Under the pieces are notes generated by a model, which was not told where the DNA came from, searched no databases, and saw only the letters and a list, made by a program, of their open reading frames with translations. Shown one piece after another: positions 24,852 to 35,223 of a stretch of 64,000 nt of DNA (position 1 is its first letter; each line of letters opens with the position of its first letter). A program made the position numbers and the translations under genes. The stretch spans positions 4,883,773-4,947,772 of the forward strand of contig CM119266.1 in NCBI GenBank assembly GCA_051294375.1, given 5' to 3'. The stretch comes from Paraspadella gotoi. Lineage: Eukaryota; Chaetognatha.

Positions 24852-25316
24852 GTAGTGGCGGTAGCGGGGTATGAAATACTACCGCTAAAGTGTGGTAGTG
24901 GGTAATGAATACTACCGCTAGAGTGGTGGTAGCGGGGTATGAAATACTACCGCTAAAGTGGTGGTAGCGGGGTATGAAATACTACGCTAGAGTGGCGGTA
25001 GCGGGGTATGAAATACTACCGTAAAGTGGTGGTAGCGGGGTATGAAATATACCGCTAAGGGCGGTAGCGGGGTATTAAATACTACGCTAAAGTGGTGTAG
25101 CGGCGGTATGAAATACTACCGCTAAAGTGGTGGTTAGCGCGGGTATTAAATACTACGCGCTAGAGTGGCGGTAGGTCGAGGGTATTAAATACTACCGCTT
25201 AAGTGGTGTAGCCGGGGTATGAATACTACCAGCTTAGTGGTGGTAGCGGGGTATGAAATACTACCGCTACAGTTGTGGTAGCGGGAAATGAAATACTACC
25301 GCTACAGTGGTACACC
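24852..25316. repeat. About 35-bp tandem array with self-complementary units
   Basis: About 13 copies of GGTAGCGGGGTATGAAATAC followed by TACCGCTAAAGTGGT. Each unit contains GGTAG and CTACC (or AGCGGTAG and CTACCGCT across unit boundaries), so either strand could fold into a row of short hairpins. Copies carry many single-base changes. It lies 500 bp before the first recognised Piezo exon. Confidence 0.85.
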
Positions 25317-25457
25317 GCTACACCGCTTCAGTGGTACAAAACCGCGACGACTCGTCGGTTCTTTTGAGAGAAAAATAGCGACTGGGTTCACGATACATGC
25401 GTACTTTTGTGTAATACTATGTTTCTCCGTTTTTTTGAACTTCGATATTATTATTAA

Positions 25458-25459
<2 letters not shown>

Positions 25460-25519
<60 letters not shown>
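25460..25519. repeat. (ATT)n microsatellite
   Basis: About twenty ATT triplets in an A+T-rich stretch. Confidence 0.95.
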
Positions 25520-25521
<2 letters not shown>

Positions 25522-25828
25522 TTCGATAGAAATTGTTTTATTGATAAGGTTTATATTTTTTTCTCCGTCATTTCAATTTTTTTTTTTAAAATTCGAATCG
25601 CTAAAAATTATTTCTCCATTTAAAATATTCTCGCATGTACATTTACAAAAACAAAAATCGTAAAAACTTTCACATCTTTGTAATCCGATTTTAAGTAATA
25701 TTCTTTTCTCTTTCCTTTTCTCTCTTCTTTCTCCTTTTCATTTTTCCAAAACTCGTCGCCACGCCCATCAACATCTGCCATCCATCTGCCATCCCTCACC
25801 ACCTCCCCACTCAATCTCCACCCCGCAG

Positions 25829-25940
25829 CTGCTCGTCGAGGATGGCGACGGCGCTGACGCGTCGTCCTCCGCTCGCAGCGTCAACGCGCGTCGAAGCTAC
25901 AACGCCATCGAAGACGAGGAAGAGTTGACGTCGCCTCAGG
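25829..25940 (+). CDS. Piezo: Piezo channel, exon 1 of those seen (N-terminal cytosolic loop)
   Basis: A 112-bp exon. Acceptor CACCCCGCAG; donor G|GTCAGT, an uncommon but valid GT donor. Frame 0: LLVEDGDGADASSS, then RSVNARRSYNAIEDEEELTS, ending in PQ plus one base. This is a charged, Ser-rich, disordered segment. On its own it would not be recognisable; it is assigned because it ends in phase 1 and joins in frame to the next exon, which in turn joins to a clear Piezo exon. In vertebrate PIEZO1 the matching place is the intracellular loop before the conserved QSY..ALI.M helix. Earlier N-terminal exons were not found. Confidence 0.7.
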
Positions 25941-26792
25941 GTCAGTTTTATTTATTAAAATTATTAATTAGTCAATTAATAAATAAATTTAGGTTGAATG
26001 ATTCATTATAAATAAGATTGGAGTCCGGATGCTTCCTTTTAATTAGTATTACGCAATTCCTAACAAAAAAAATGTCATTTTCCTTAAATCTCATTTGCAT
26101 ATTGCAAAATTATTTTCATGATTGAGAATAATCTTAGCGTTCATTTAGTTCATGACAAAGCATCGAATGACGAATGTGTTATTGTAAGGCTGTAGTCCAT
26201 TGCAATTATATTAAAAATTACAGAAATAAAAATAAATTTAATATTTTAATAATGGCCAAAAAACATATTCGCAACTTGATGGAATAAAGTGAAACGCGTC
26301 CTCTATAAACAAAAAATCCTAAATTTTCGTGAAAGAATCTAGATCTTTTAGTGAAGGACGTTTTTTTTTTTGCGTCCAAAAGAATTATAAGAAAAAATGT
26401 AACTTCGTCACCACTTCGTATAATGTTTTTGACTTTGACTTGTCTCCAGTGCTCAGTCCCGAGCCTGGCTAAAGAGAAAAGAGACCCCCACCCAATTACC
26501 ATCCCACCTAAACCCCCTTATGAACCACCCGAACCGAAAACATCTTCGTCATTCTCTCATGAGACAACTCCTTTCTCTGTCTCATTCTCTGTCATCGTTT
26601 GTCAAAATTTAAAATAAAAAAAAAGACTTAATCTTCTCGGTTCGACGATCTCTCAGATAGAGAGACGCACACATAGAGAGGGAGACAGAGATAGAATGAG
26701 AGAAAGAAAATTAGCCTTGGGGGGGGGGGAGAAGAGATTTTATAATATTCGTCTCCTCGAAAAATCGTTGCCCCGGAATTAATGAGTCTCCC

Positions 26793-26830
<38 letters not shown>

Positions 26831-27364
26831 CTTTCCCAGTTCAAAAGGCGAAAATATTTTTCGTTTATTAATTTACTAATGTTTGTTTTGACGAAATTAA
26901 ATGAGAAGCGATGAATAGCGGGGAGGGGGGGGAGGGGGGAAGATCGATCGGTCGGTCGTTCGCGTGGCGTCGCGTTTATTGGTGGGGAAATTAAAATTAA
27001 TTATTGAAATTGAAATTTTTTTTTTTAACCCATGAATAAAATTAGCTCAAGCAAATGAAAAGCTAACGATTCTTTCAATAAGCTATCTTGACTCCATAAC
27101 TTCTCTCTTACAAGTTAACAACTATAAAAGAATCTACATTTTGTTATTAACTCAAATATTATCCTCTCACTTATGTTATAAGATGAAGGGCTTAACTCAC
27201 CAAAGTCCGTCCAAAGACAAGAGGCGCGATATCCTATTTATTTATCATAAATAAATAATAAATAAATAATTGTATCTGATATTGTTCATATAAATTTGAA
27301 AAGTTCAAACCCATGTACATTGGATGCCCTTTTGTTAATGTTACATTCCCTCTTAATTCCGCAG
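25941..27364 (+). other. Piezo intron
   Basis: Intron of 1.4 kb. Holds a GA tract (26799-26826), a G-rich tract (26921-26940) and a weak R1-like piece at 27060-27180 (AATAAGCTATCTTGACTCC, CTCTTACAAG). No other gene seen. Confidence 0.6.
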
Positions 27365-27454
27365 CTTCCTCCTTGGGGGCGTCTCGTCGATCGTCCGAAG
27401 TCGGTGACGTCACCTACTCGCGTCAAAACGCGACCAACATCGCGATGACTCCGG
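27365..27454 (+). CDS. Piezo: Piezo channel, exon 2 (cytosolic loop)
   Basis: A 90-bp exon between acceptor TTCCGCAG and donor G|GTAAGT. It enters in phase 1 and leaves in phase 1. Reads SSLGASRRSSEVGDV and TYSRQNATNIAMTP. Hydrophilic, with a run of basic and Ser residues (SRRSS) that could be phosphorylated. The protein continues directly into the first conserved membrane segment encoded by the exon at 36696. The following intron is 9.2 kb and contains a complete gene on the opposite strand. Confidence 0.75.
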
Positions 27455-29843
27455 GTAAGTTCATGGATTTATTTTGAAAAATTAAAAATGATAAGCTATT
27501 TTTTCCTTCCGCCCGAATTAAAAGCCCTGGTTTTTAGTTGCGCCGTAAGTACTCGCCGAGCAACTCTATAAGTCGCTTTTCGGTCCGTCTGTCTGTCGGT
27601 CTGTCCGACTTACGTTAACTAACTCACTCATAGTTGGTTGCTAATTTGCTAAGACAGAAAAAAACCGCCAATCTAAGGGACTGCTAACGCCGCCTTCAGG
27701 AAATCTTAAAACCATAAGGAATAAAAGACGTAATTCCAATACACGGGCTAAGAAAGTCAGTGCAACACATTGGATGAACCGATCTTTAGTTAAAAATTAA
27801 ACGATTTAATATTCTTTTCTGATAGTTTTATTTGCATTTAAAAATCCCCGATTTTTTCACTTCACATTTAAAAAAAAATTAATCCGTCCCAGGTTCAAAT
27901 CGTAGGCGACAAGTGATTTAAAATCGTTTATCCTTAAGTCGGAAACCGTTGGAAAAAAGGCTCGAGATGTCGCTTGAGTGTAGAAGGCGGAAGGGGGGGG
28001 GGAAGGGAGTAGAAGAAAGAGAAAAAAAAGATACAAATGGTTTAATGTGAAAAATGACTTGAATTTCTTCTCTCAAGAGGCGTGGGGGGGGTGCTGTGTG
28101 TGTGGGGGAGTTTGAAATGGATTCGCGATGAGGGAAATGAGTAAGAGAGAGAGAGAGAGAGAGAGCGCGATCGAAGATTTGAAAACGGAAGGTAATTGAC
28201 GTCGCAAATTTTAAGTCGAGATTCATTAGTCGCCGTGAATTTTTTTGAAGTTTTTGATATTATGATTTTTAAGGGAAAGTTGAAATAATATTTTGTCAAT
28301 TCTGAGGAAAAAGTTAGCTTAAAGCGAGATAATAAAAAACAAAAAAACAAAAAAACAAAAAACAAAACAACATCGAAAGAAAAAGGAGACATCGAGTGTG
28401 AACGCGGATAAAAGAATCAAAAGGAAAAAAAAGAACATCGACCTCGTTCTCACGGGCAAAAGAAAATCGGGAAAGGGAGCTCGCGGCGATAATCAAAGAA
28501 TCAAAGATGGCGTCCTTTCTTTTGATGAGTTCCGATCATGATTTCCTCTGGCGGATATTTTTTTTTGGGGGGGGAGTGGTGGTTAAAGTTGAGGTGGTTT
28601 TGGGGTGGAAAAAGTGATGTTGAGGGGGTGATGTTCAAAAGGCGATACGGAGTAAATGTGAGACTGGAAGGAGAAAAAAAAAGATTTGTGAGTAACCCGA
28701 CAGTTATAATCTCGATAAACGAGGGGAGGTAAATAATGAAAAAGAAACTAATTGTGTGAAAATAAACATTGTAGGTGGCGCGGCGGTGGAGATCTTGCGT
28801 GGAGGAAGTGAAGAAAAAAAGGGAAACGAAAAGACGAGGAGAGAGAGAGAGCGCGAGCTGTGGCCGACGGCGGTGACGCTAACCAAAGGAAAGGATGAAT
28901 TAAAAATGGATAAAATGACAAAAAAGTCTTGTTCGCTAAAAATAAGAGTAAACCAATGAGCAAGCAGACGATCGAGCCAACAAGGAATTGCCATTCTATT
29001 GGTATTCCTGCGTGCACAAAGGGAATAGAAAACGGAGTAAAATAAAAAAATTGGAAAAAAACCGATAAGAAATATGTACTATTTTGCGTAAGACAAATAC
29101 TGAAAGAAGAAATGAGAAGTCGTAAAAAGGAAAAAAAAAAGGAAAATAAAATAAGGAAAAAAATAGAAAAAATAGAAAAAAGAAAAAAAAGGAAAGACTA
29201 TAATCAAGCGTTCGGTTCGCAGCTCGCGGTTTTCCCTTTAGAAGACCCGCGGGTGGGGCTGGGCATGGGTGTGCCCAGGTTGGGTGGAAGGGCCATTCCG
29301 AAAAAAAGGCGCCCCCCCTTTTTCTTCTTTGTATCACGTGACTCTTTTCGAGTTCTGGGTGAAAAAGGGAAGCCGAAAGAAAAGTGAGAATTTAGTCATT
29401 TGAGCTCCCAAAATGAAACCAATTATTAACAGTTCTGTGTAATTGATAAAAAGAAGACATTTAACAATCGAGGTACATATATATTATACGTACTACGTAA
29501 GATAAAAATACACCTACAGTGTATGATGGACCGAATAAACAGCAGTTGGAGAAGATAATCTCCACAATTTATGGATACAATAGGCGAGTTAACAAAAATA
29601 AATCGGTAATCAAATAAGCAATCATTCGTTCTCATTAAAGAAAATATTTTTTTAGTTTTAAAACAAAATTAAAGGTTAATATCGAAAGATATTTAACAGA
29701 TATTTAACAGTCAGTCCAAATAAAAACTTTTAACTTTGCCTATCTCTGATAAAATAATCCAATAACCGAAATTTCATTAACAATAAATAACGAAATAAAA
29801 AAAACAAAAAACAATCGATAAAGATAACAAAATAACGACAGCG
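27455..29843 (+). other. Piezo intron, left part
   Basis: Contains a diverged copy of foldback element R2 (27536-27740), a GA tract (28144-28164), a G-rich tract (27996-28005), A-rich sequence, and a CACGTG E-box in ATCACGTGAC at 29333-29342. This part also lies 3' of the nested - strand gene; no exact AATAAA was found on the - strand within about 300 bp of its stop codon. Confidence 0.5.
27536..27740 (+). repeat. Foldback element R2, partial copy
   Basis: Shares CGAGCAACTCTATAAGTCGC, GGTCCGTCTGTCTGTCGGTC, GTCCGACTTACGTTAA, GACTGCTAACGCCGCCTTCA and AAAATCTTAAAACCATA-like sequence with the copies at 40615, 42557 and 52195. Only the right half is clear. Confidence 0.7.
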
Positions 29844-30207
29844 TCATAGCATGTGCGGCATAGGCGTGAGACGCGGCAGAGCCGTTTCCAGCTGCTCCAT
29901 TTCCAGCTGCTCCATTTCGATCTCTTCTCCTCTGACGATCCTTTCCTCTTCCTGCTCCGACTCGGCGCAGCGATGCATCCAAGCCGCGACAAAGACGACG
30001 CCGAAGATGATGATGACAAAGTAGGTCCCGAAGAGGCCGCCAGTGAGGAGCCTGTCGGCCTGTCGGTACGTGAGGACGCCGTTGTAGCGAAGACTGTCGG
30101 CTATGGTCTTGAAGATGATGACCGGAGCCATGAAGATGACGAAGACGACGATGTAGCAGAAGGCCTCGAAGCGGGTTGAGCGGAGGGCGCTTTTGAATTG
30201 GCTCCAT
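29844..30207 (-). CDS. RING-CH (MARCH-type) membrane E3 ubiquitin ligase, exon 3 (membrane part and tail)
   Basis: Last coding exon, on the - strand inside a Piezo intron. Acceptor TTCTTCTCCAG; entry phase 2 completes an Arg codon with the exon at 33534. It encodes residues 80-199 of the assembled protein. Two hydrophobic segments are clear: about 94-111 (AFCYIVVFVIFMAPVIIF) and about 136-154 (GLFGTYFVIIIFGVVFVAA), joined by a 24-residue loop. The tail (160-199) is acidic with the direct repeat EMEQLEMEQLE and ends at TGA. Two helices after an N-terminal RING-CH finger is the plan of the MARCH ligases, which ubiquitylate membrane proteins in endosomes, ER or plasma membrane. The membrane part alone would not identify the family; the phase-matched RING-CH exons do. 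Confidence 0.8.
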
Positions 30208-30916
30208 CTGGAGAAGAAGAGAATGAAGACTGGTTTGAGAGATGGTGATAGATAGAGAGAAGGAAGTAATAGTGGATACGATCTAAAAATTTTGGATTTA
30301 TAAAATGAAAAAAATGTAGATGAAGAGAATAAATAAATAGTGGATAGAGGGGATGAAGAAATTGTTGGTATAGAAAATTTAGACAGAAAAAAAGACAGTA
30401 GATGGAAATAATGAATAAACTGTGAAGTCGAGCTAAACAAGCAAGGCAGAGAAAAGGTGAGAGAGGAAGCAACTCAGCTGCTTGAAAAAGAAAGACCCAT
30501 TTACATATGCAACAAATTCAAAATCGGTTTCGGATTTAAATTAAAACCCGGTTGAAAAACAAATGATCTCACGAGGGAAGGTCGTGATGCATTGAAGTAG
30601 GAGTGGATTTAACTTGTAAACGATTGTTCACCATTAGGTTGTTTGGTTGCAAAGGTTTAAGAATTAAGCGATAAAGATTATGTTAATGATTTAGTTAAGA
30701 TTAGAATTAGAGATTAGGATTAGGGAAATGCTTAATGTTTAGGGTTTAACGTTAGGGATTTTGGAAATTATTAAGATTAAATATTAAGGTTAGGGATTAA
30801 GGAATAGAAATTAGGCGTTTTCGGAAAATAGTACCTCTCAATAAGAGGGTGAAGCAATAAGATTATAACCCTCTTCATTTCCTTAAATATATTCTGAGAA
30901 TCCTCGGTTCCTAAGA

Positions 30917-30962
30917 GCTCCCACTAAGAGCTCCCACTAAGAGCTCCCACTAAGAGCTCCCA
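30917..30962. repeat. 13-bp tandem repeat, about 4 copies
   Basis: TAAGAGCTCCCAC repeated three to four times without change; the last copy runs into CAAGTGCTCC. Confidence 0.9.
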
Positions 30963-31388
30963 AGTGCTCCGGCTCGAATTTAAGCTCTGGATCCTGAGAA
31001 CCAAATAAAGTTCGTCCTCTGGACAAGAATGACCTCGGAAGGTGGAGACTCGATAATTAACCTCCTTCGTCTGACCAAAATAATTGTCCCAAAAAAAAAG
31101 AGGAAAAAGAGACGAATCCTTTCCCCATCGTCTGAATTAATGGAGAGGAAAAGAGAGTAAGAAAACTTATATTTGTTTAATGTTTACATTTAAACAATTA
31201 AGTTCACATTTAGACATGTACTCAATTTAACAATTATGGAACCAGAATATATTGCAACTTTTGTATTTGGGTTTCGACCATTGCCAATATTACGCCCGCC
31301 CACGAATATATTTATCTCTCTCTGTCTCTGTCTTTCTTTCTCTCTCCTCAGAAAAATGGAAGCACGTCTGTTCACGTCGAAAAGGAAA

Positions 31389-31438
31389 CGTGACAATACT
31401 TCCGGAGAGGTCACGTGACAATACTTCCGGAGAGGTCG
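31389..31438. promoter_or_regulatory. Two-copy 25-bp repeat with CACGTG and CTTCCGG cores
   Basis: Two perfect units, CGTGACAATACTTCCGGAGA then GGTCA/G. The junction creates TCACGTGAC (31411-31419), a bHLH E-box of the TFEB/Mitf type, and each unit has an ETS-like ACTTCCGG. Function is inference from motif content alone. Confidence 0.35.
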
Positions 31439-33007
31439 AGTTTCGTGCGTGAAAAAATTTTATTGGTCCTGGACTTTGTTTGTTTATATATTCAAAAAAT
31501 ATTTAAACTAATAAACTAAGTTTTTTTTAGAGAGAAACTGAACAAACTAGTGTCGGTGGAAGTGGGACGGGGGTGAGGACGTCGAGTGGATGTGGACGAG
31601 AGGGTTGAGGGGTTGAGGACAGGTCCATGTAAAGGGGCGCGTTTTCTTGGGGAGGGCGGGTATGACTGGGTCTTTACCGAGTTCAGCTGATAATCTAAGT
31701 CATATATGTATATATAAGGCGGGTCAAAATTGAACACTTTTTATAACTTTAATTCTCTCAAAAAAATTCCTTTTTTCCTTCTATTACTAAATCGATTTTC
31801 AATGTAACTTTTTGAATTAGTTCATTGGGTTGTTGCACTGAAGCTTTTAAATATTTATTAATATATAACAAATGACAAAAATTTTTTTTTTTGAAAATTA
31901 GTTTTTAAGAACGGATCCTATAGAGCTTGAAAAGTAAATAAAAGTTAGTACTACATTTTTTAAAATTTTGACAAGAAATTGGTTAAAAACAGAAAAAAAC
32001 TTAAAAAATCATCATCATCATCATCATCATTGGCTGAATTTTATAGTTTTTAAAATTTTTATCAATAAAACAAAAAAATTTTAAAATTTTGTATTAATAA
32101 CCTTCATCTAACTTTTAAAGCTCTATCAGAATCCATTAAAAAAATTGAAAAATTCAAAAAAAATTTTTAACTTATATAGTAATAAAATAATCTTTAAATG
32201 CTTCCGTGCGCTTATTAATAAGATAATTTTTTAAATTATTTTTATTTTCATATTCTCTAACAGTCACTTTATCATTAATTTATTTGAGAGAACTTCTAGT
32301 TTTCAACCTGTTCCGCCTAATGTATAATGCTTATAACTTAAAAAAAAGTAAAGATCGCATAGTTTGTGTTATAATTCTTAAAATGACCAAAACGATTGTT
32401 AAGTAATAAACTTGACTTACAGCGAAGGCCGTGGGTCCAGAGTCTTGCTTAAGAATGGCCTCTAGTTCTCTAGACTGCTGCTGGTTTGACCGGGGGAAGG
32501 GGGGGGGAAATGGTATTTTGCCGGAAACGAGGACATGGATCGGAGAAGAATGGCACGTGGAAGATGGCAAGGAGATAGCAAGAAGATGGCGAGATGGAGA
32601 TGGATGGAGATTGGAGAGATGGCACGGAGTAAGAGATGGCGCGAAGAAGAGATGGCAACAAAGGGAGATGCGTCGTCAAGAATCGTAATAAGAAAACCAG
32701 AAAAGAAGACGCGTCGCTCGAACGCTCAAATAAATTGACGGGTCAACGAGGAAAAGGCGCTTGAGAGAGGGAATGAGAGAGAGAGAGACAGAGGAGGAGA
32801 CAGGGGTCTAAGTCATGCGATGTTAAGAATGCAGATATTTATAAAAGTCACTTCTCTATTCTGCGATGCGACTAAAAATAAGAATTTTTGTTTTGTTTTA
32901 TTGCATCACGATATTTTTAAATAGTTTTTTGTGAAGGGAATTGTTGGAAAACTGTTTTAACTGTACGCAGAATGGCGAGACGGTGAAAAACGAGAGGGAA
33001 AGACTAA

Positions 33008-33044
<37 letters not shown>

Positions 33045-33299
33045 AATAGAAGAGCTCTCGCAAGAGAGAACGTCGATTGGCCGCAAACGAAACGACTGCG
33101 CCACTAATATCGCTAGTATAGTTCACACTTTTCCACGAGGGTCGACGTTGTGAATGGCGCCGTGACACAAGTTCACATCACAACTCAAGTATCACAATAT
33201 AACCTCTACAACTTGAGGATCGGAAAAAGTGAATAAGGAGTGACAGCTTTATATCACGATAACAGCATGCAGTGGTGTAGTCAGTCATTGCCCAAGTTC

Positions 33300-33480
33300 A
33301 CCCTGCCTATAACTTGACAACTTCAGTCGTGAACCGGTGGCTCATTGGGTAAAGCCATCAGCGTGAGGACGACTGTAAGCCGCCTTGGGGATGTGGAAAA
33401 TCCACTCGCCTGGTTCCAAGCCCGGGACCCGTTCAATTGCTGCTGAGGGGGCACAGGAGATACTGATGGTCGTCTTCATC
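33300..33480 (+). repeat. tRNA-derived SINE-like element, copy 1
   Basis: Has an RNA polymerase III type A box, TGGCTCATTGGGT (33338-33350), and B box, GGTTCCAAGCC (33412-33422), on the + strand, about 74 bp apart. That is longer than in a tRNA gene, and the sequence cannot fold as a full cloverleaf by eye. The flanks GAACCGG... and ...GGGACCCG are tRNA-like. Best read as a tRNA-derived SINE or pseudo-tRNA. A second copy at 34505-34690 results from the block duplication, not from a separate insertion. Confidence 0.5.
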
Positions 33481-33533
33481 CACAGTGGCATCATCACAGT
33501 ATTAATATCACAATATCACAAATATCATTTCAC

Positions 33534-33639
33534 CTCGATGGTCGACACCGGAAGTGTGAGTTGCACAATTCGCACGTCTTCGTTTCTGAAAGAAGAATCC
33601 ACTGGAGGGCGCAGTCTTTGTGGATGAAGGCGGCCGAAC
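33534..33639 (-). CDS. RING-CH (MARCH-type) E3 ubiquitin ligase, exon 2 (second half of the zinc finger)
   Basis: A 106-bp exon on the - strand with acceptor TCTATTCCAG and donor GAG|GTGAAA. It enters in phase 1 from the exon at 35224 and leaves in phase 2. It encodes residues 45-78: FIHKDCALQWI, then ETKTCELCNSHFRCRPS. It supplies zinc ligands His50, Cys53, Cys66 and Cys69 of the C4HC3 RING-CH finger and the conserved Trp57 of the E2-binding face. The pattern H-x2-C-x3-W-I...C-E-L-C is diagnostic of MARCH ligases. A second copy of this exon (34742-34846) has lost one base. Confidence 0.9.
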
Positions 33640-33812
33640 CTGGAATAGAAAAATTGGGGGGATTGAATTTTGATGGTTGGAAAGAGTTGATAGATTATCT
33701 TTAAAATNNNNNNNNNNNNNNNNNNNNNNNNNAAAAAAGAAGAGATTTGGAGATTGGAGAGATGGCACGGAGTAGAGATGGCGCGAAGGAGAGATGGGCA
33801 CGGAGTAGAGAT

Positions 33813-33884
33813 GGCGCGAAGGAGAGATGGCACAAAGGAGAGATGACCGACGCATCTCCCTTTGTGCCATCTCTTCTTCGCGCC
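33813..33884. repeat. Perfect-like hairpin (33/32-nt arms)
   Basis: GGCGCGAAGGAGAGATGGCA and onward to 33845 pairs with 33853-33884, which ends CATCTCTTCTTCGCGCC. Only a few mismatches and a 7-nt loop. Copy 1 of the block lacks the inverted second arm at this place. Confidence 0.8.
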
Positions 33885-34204
33885 AAGAATCGTAATAAGA
33901 AAACCAGAAAAGAAGACGCGTCGCTCGACGCTCAAAATAAATTGACGGGTCAACGAGGAAAAGGCGCTTGAGAGAGAGGGAATGAGGAGAGAGAGACAGA
34001 GGTCTATGTCACTGCGATGTTAAGAATGCAGATATTTATAAAAGTCACTTCTCTATTCTGCGATGCACTAAAAATAAGAATTTTTGTTTTGTTTTATTGC
34101 ATCACGATATTTTTAAATAGTTTTTTGTGAAGGGAATTGTTGGAAAACTGTTTTAACTGTACGCAAGAATGGCGAGACGGTGAAAAACGAGAGGGAAAGA
34201 CTAA

Positions 34205-34245
<41 letters not shown>

Positions 34246-34504
34246 AAATAGAAGAGCTCTCGCAAGAAAGAACGTCGATTGGCGCAAACGAAAAGACTGC
34301 GCCACTAATATCGCTAGTATAGTTCACACTTTTCCACGAGGGTCGACGTTGTGAATGGCGCCGTGAGACAAAATCACATCACAACTCACAAGTATCACAA
34401 TATACCCTCTACAACTTGAGGATCGGAAAAAGTGAATAACGAGTGATAGCTTTATATTATGATAACAGCATGCAGTGATGTAGTCGGGCATTGCCAAGTT
34501 CACC

Positions 34505-34690
34505 CCTGCCTATAACATGACACCTTCAGTCGTGACCCGGTGGCTCATTGGGTAAAGCCATCAGCGTGAGGACGGCCGTAAGCCGCCTTGGGCATGTGGA
34601 AAAGCCTCTCGCCTGGTTCCAAGCCCAGGACCCGTTCCATTGCTGCTGAGGGGGCACAGAATATACTGATGGTCGTCTTCAGCCCAATTA
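34505..34690 (+). repeat. tRNA-derived SINE-like element, copy 2
   Basis: A box TGGCTCATTGGGT at 34541-34553 and B box GGTTCCAAGCC at 34615-34625, as in copy 1, with small changes in between. Part of duplicated block copy 2. Confidence 0.5.
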
Positions 34691-34741
34691 GCGCCTTATC
34701 CACACAGTATTAATATCACAATATCACAAATATCATTTCAC

Positions 34742-34846
34742 CTCGATGGTCGACACGGAAGTGTGAGTTGCACAATTCGCACGTCTTCGTTTCTGAAAGA
34801 AGAATCCACTGGAGGGCGCAGTCTTTGTGGATGAAGGCGGCCGAAC
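34742..34846 (-). pseudogene. Second copy of MARCH-type exon 2, one base shorter
   Basis: Same as 33534-33639 including both splice signals, but 105 bp instead of 106: one C is missing in the GACACCGG stretch, which shifts the frame after the CELC zinc ligands. Either a decayed duplicate exon or the same exon assembled twice. If spliced in place of the good copy it would throw the membrane part out of frame. Confidence 0.75.
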
Positions 34847-34910
34847 CTGGAATAGAAAAATTGGGGGGATTGAATTTGAATGGAAGGAGTTGATAGATTA
34901 TCTTTAAAAT

Positions 34911-35061
34911 GGAATATTTCGAGCGAATTAACAGTGATAAAGTTGTTAGTAGTACAGAATAAATATAGTATGTACACGTAAGTTTCTTTATATTAAATAT
35001 ATATTTTATCTTAGCAATTTCGAAAAATGGCTAGAAAGTGGCCGAGAGAGAAGAAGGAGAG

Positions 35062-35093
<32 letters not shown>

Positions 35094-35223
35094 AAAAAGA
35101 AAGAAAAAGGATAGTTATACAGCACGAAGCCAACCTGGACACAATTAAAATAATCTGGACATAACATTGTTAAATGAGACAAATCCTCAGAAAAAGCCTT
35201 ACCTCAGCCGAGCTTAAACTTAC
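34911..35223 (-). other. First intron of the MARCH-type gene, right part
   Basis: Contains a GA tract (35046-35095) and A+T-rich sequence. From about 35090 the sequence recurs in degraded form from 44635. Confidence 0.6.

Larger units (their letters stand above)
30208..33533 (-). other. Second intron of the MARCH-type gene (within the Piezo intron)
   Basis: A 3.3-kb intron. Contains degenerate TTAGGG-like sequence (30650-30820), a four-copy 13-bp repeat TAAGAGCTCCCAC (30917-30962), a two-copy 25-bp repeat with E-box and ETS cores (31389-31438), A+T-rich sequence (31740-32330), and the left end of a duplicated block (from 32607) with a GA tract (33011-33040). Confidence 0.6.
32607..33707. repeat. 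Duplicated block, copy 1
   Basis: About 1.1 kb that recurs at 33749-34910 after a 25-N gap (33708-33732). Same order of landmarks: AGATGGCACGGAGTA repeats, GACGCGTCGCTCG, GA tract, the tRNA-like element, and exon 2 of the MARCH-type gene. Copies differ by scattered single-base insertions and deletions. Copy 1 carries the intact exon. Confidence 0.9.
33749..34910. repeat. Duplicated block, copy 2
   Basis: Repeats 32607-33707. It carries a damaged copy of the MARCH-type exon 2 and an extra inverted stretch near its left end (33813-33884). It continues without a break into unique sequence containing exon 1 of the same gene. Confidence 0.9.

Noticed and set aside
24325-25316. Direct repeats that might suggest a CRISPR array
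   Set aside because: Units are contiguous without unique spacers, no cas genes exist and the DNA is eukaryotic.
29112-29387. 91-residue + strand frame (29.1-29.4 kb)
   Set aside because: Begins in an A-rich Lys repeat, has no splice support and no recognisable domain.
33338-33422. A functional tRNA gene
   Set aside because: A and B boxes are about 74 bp apart and no anticodon stem or acceptor pairing could be drawn; a SINE-like element fits better.
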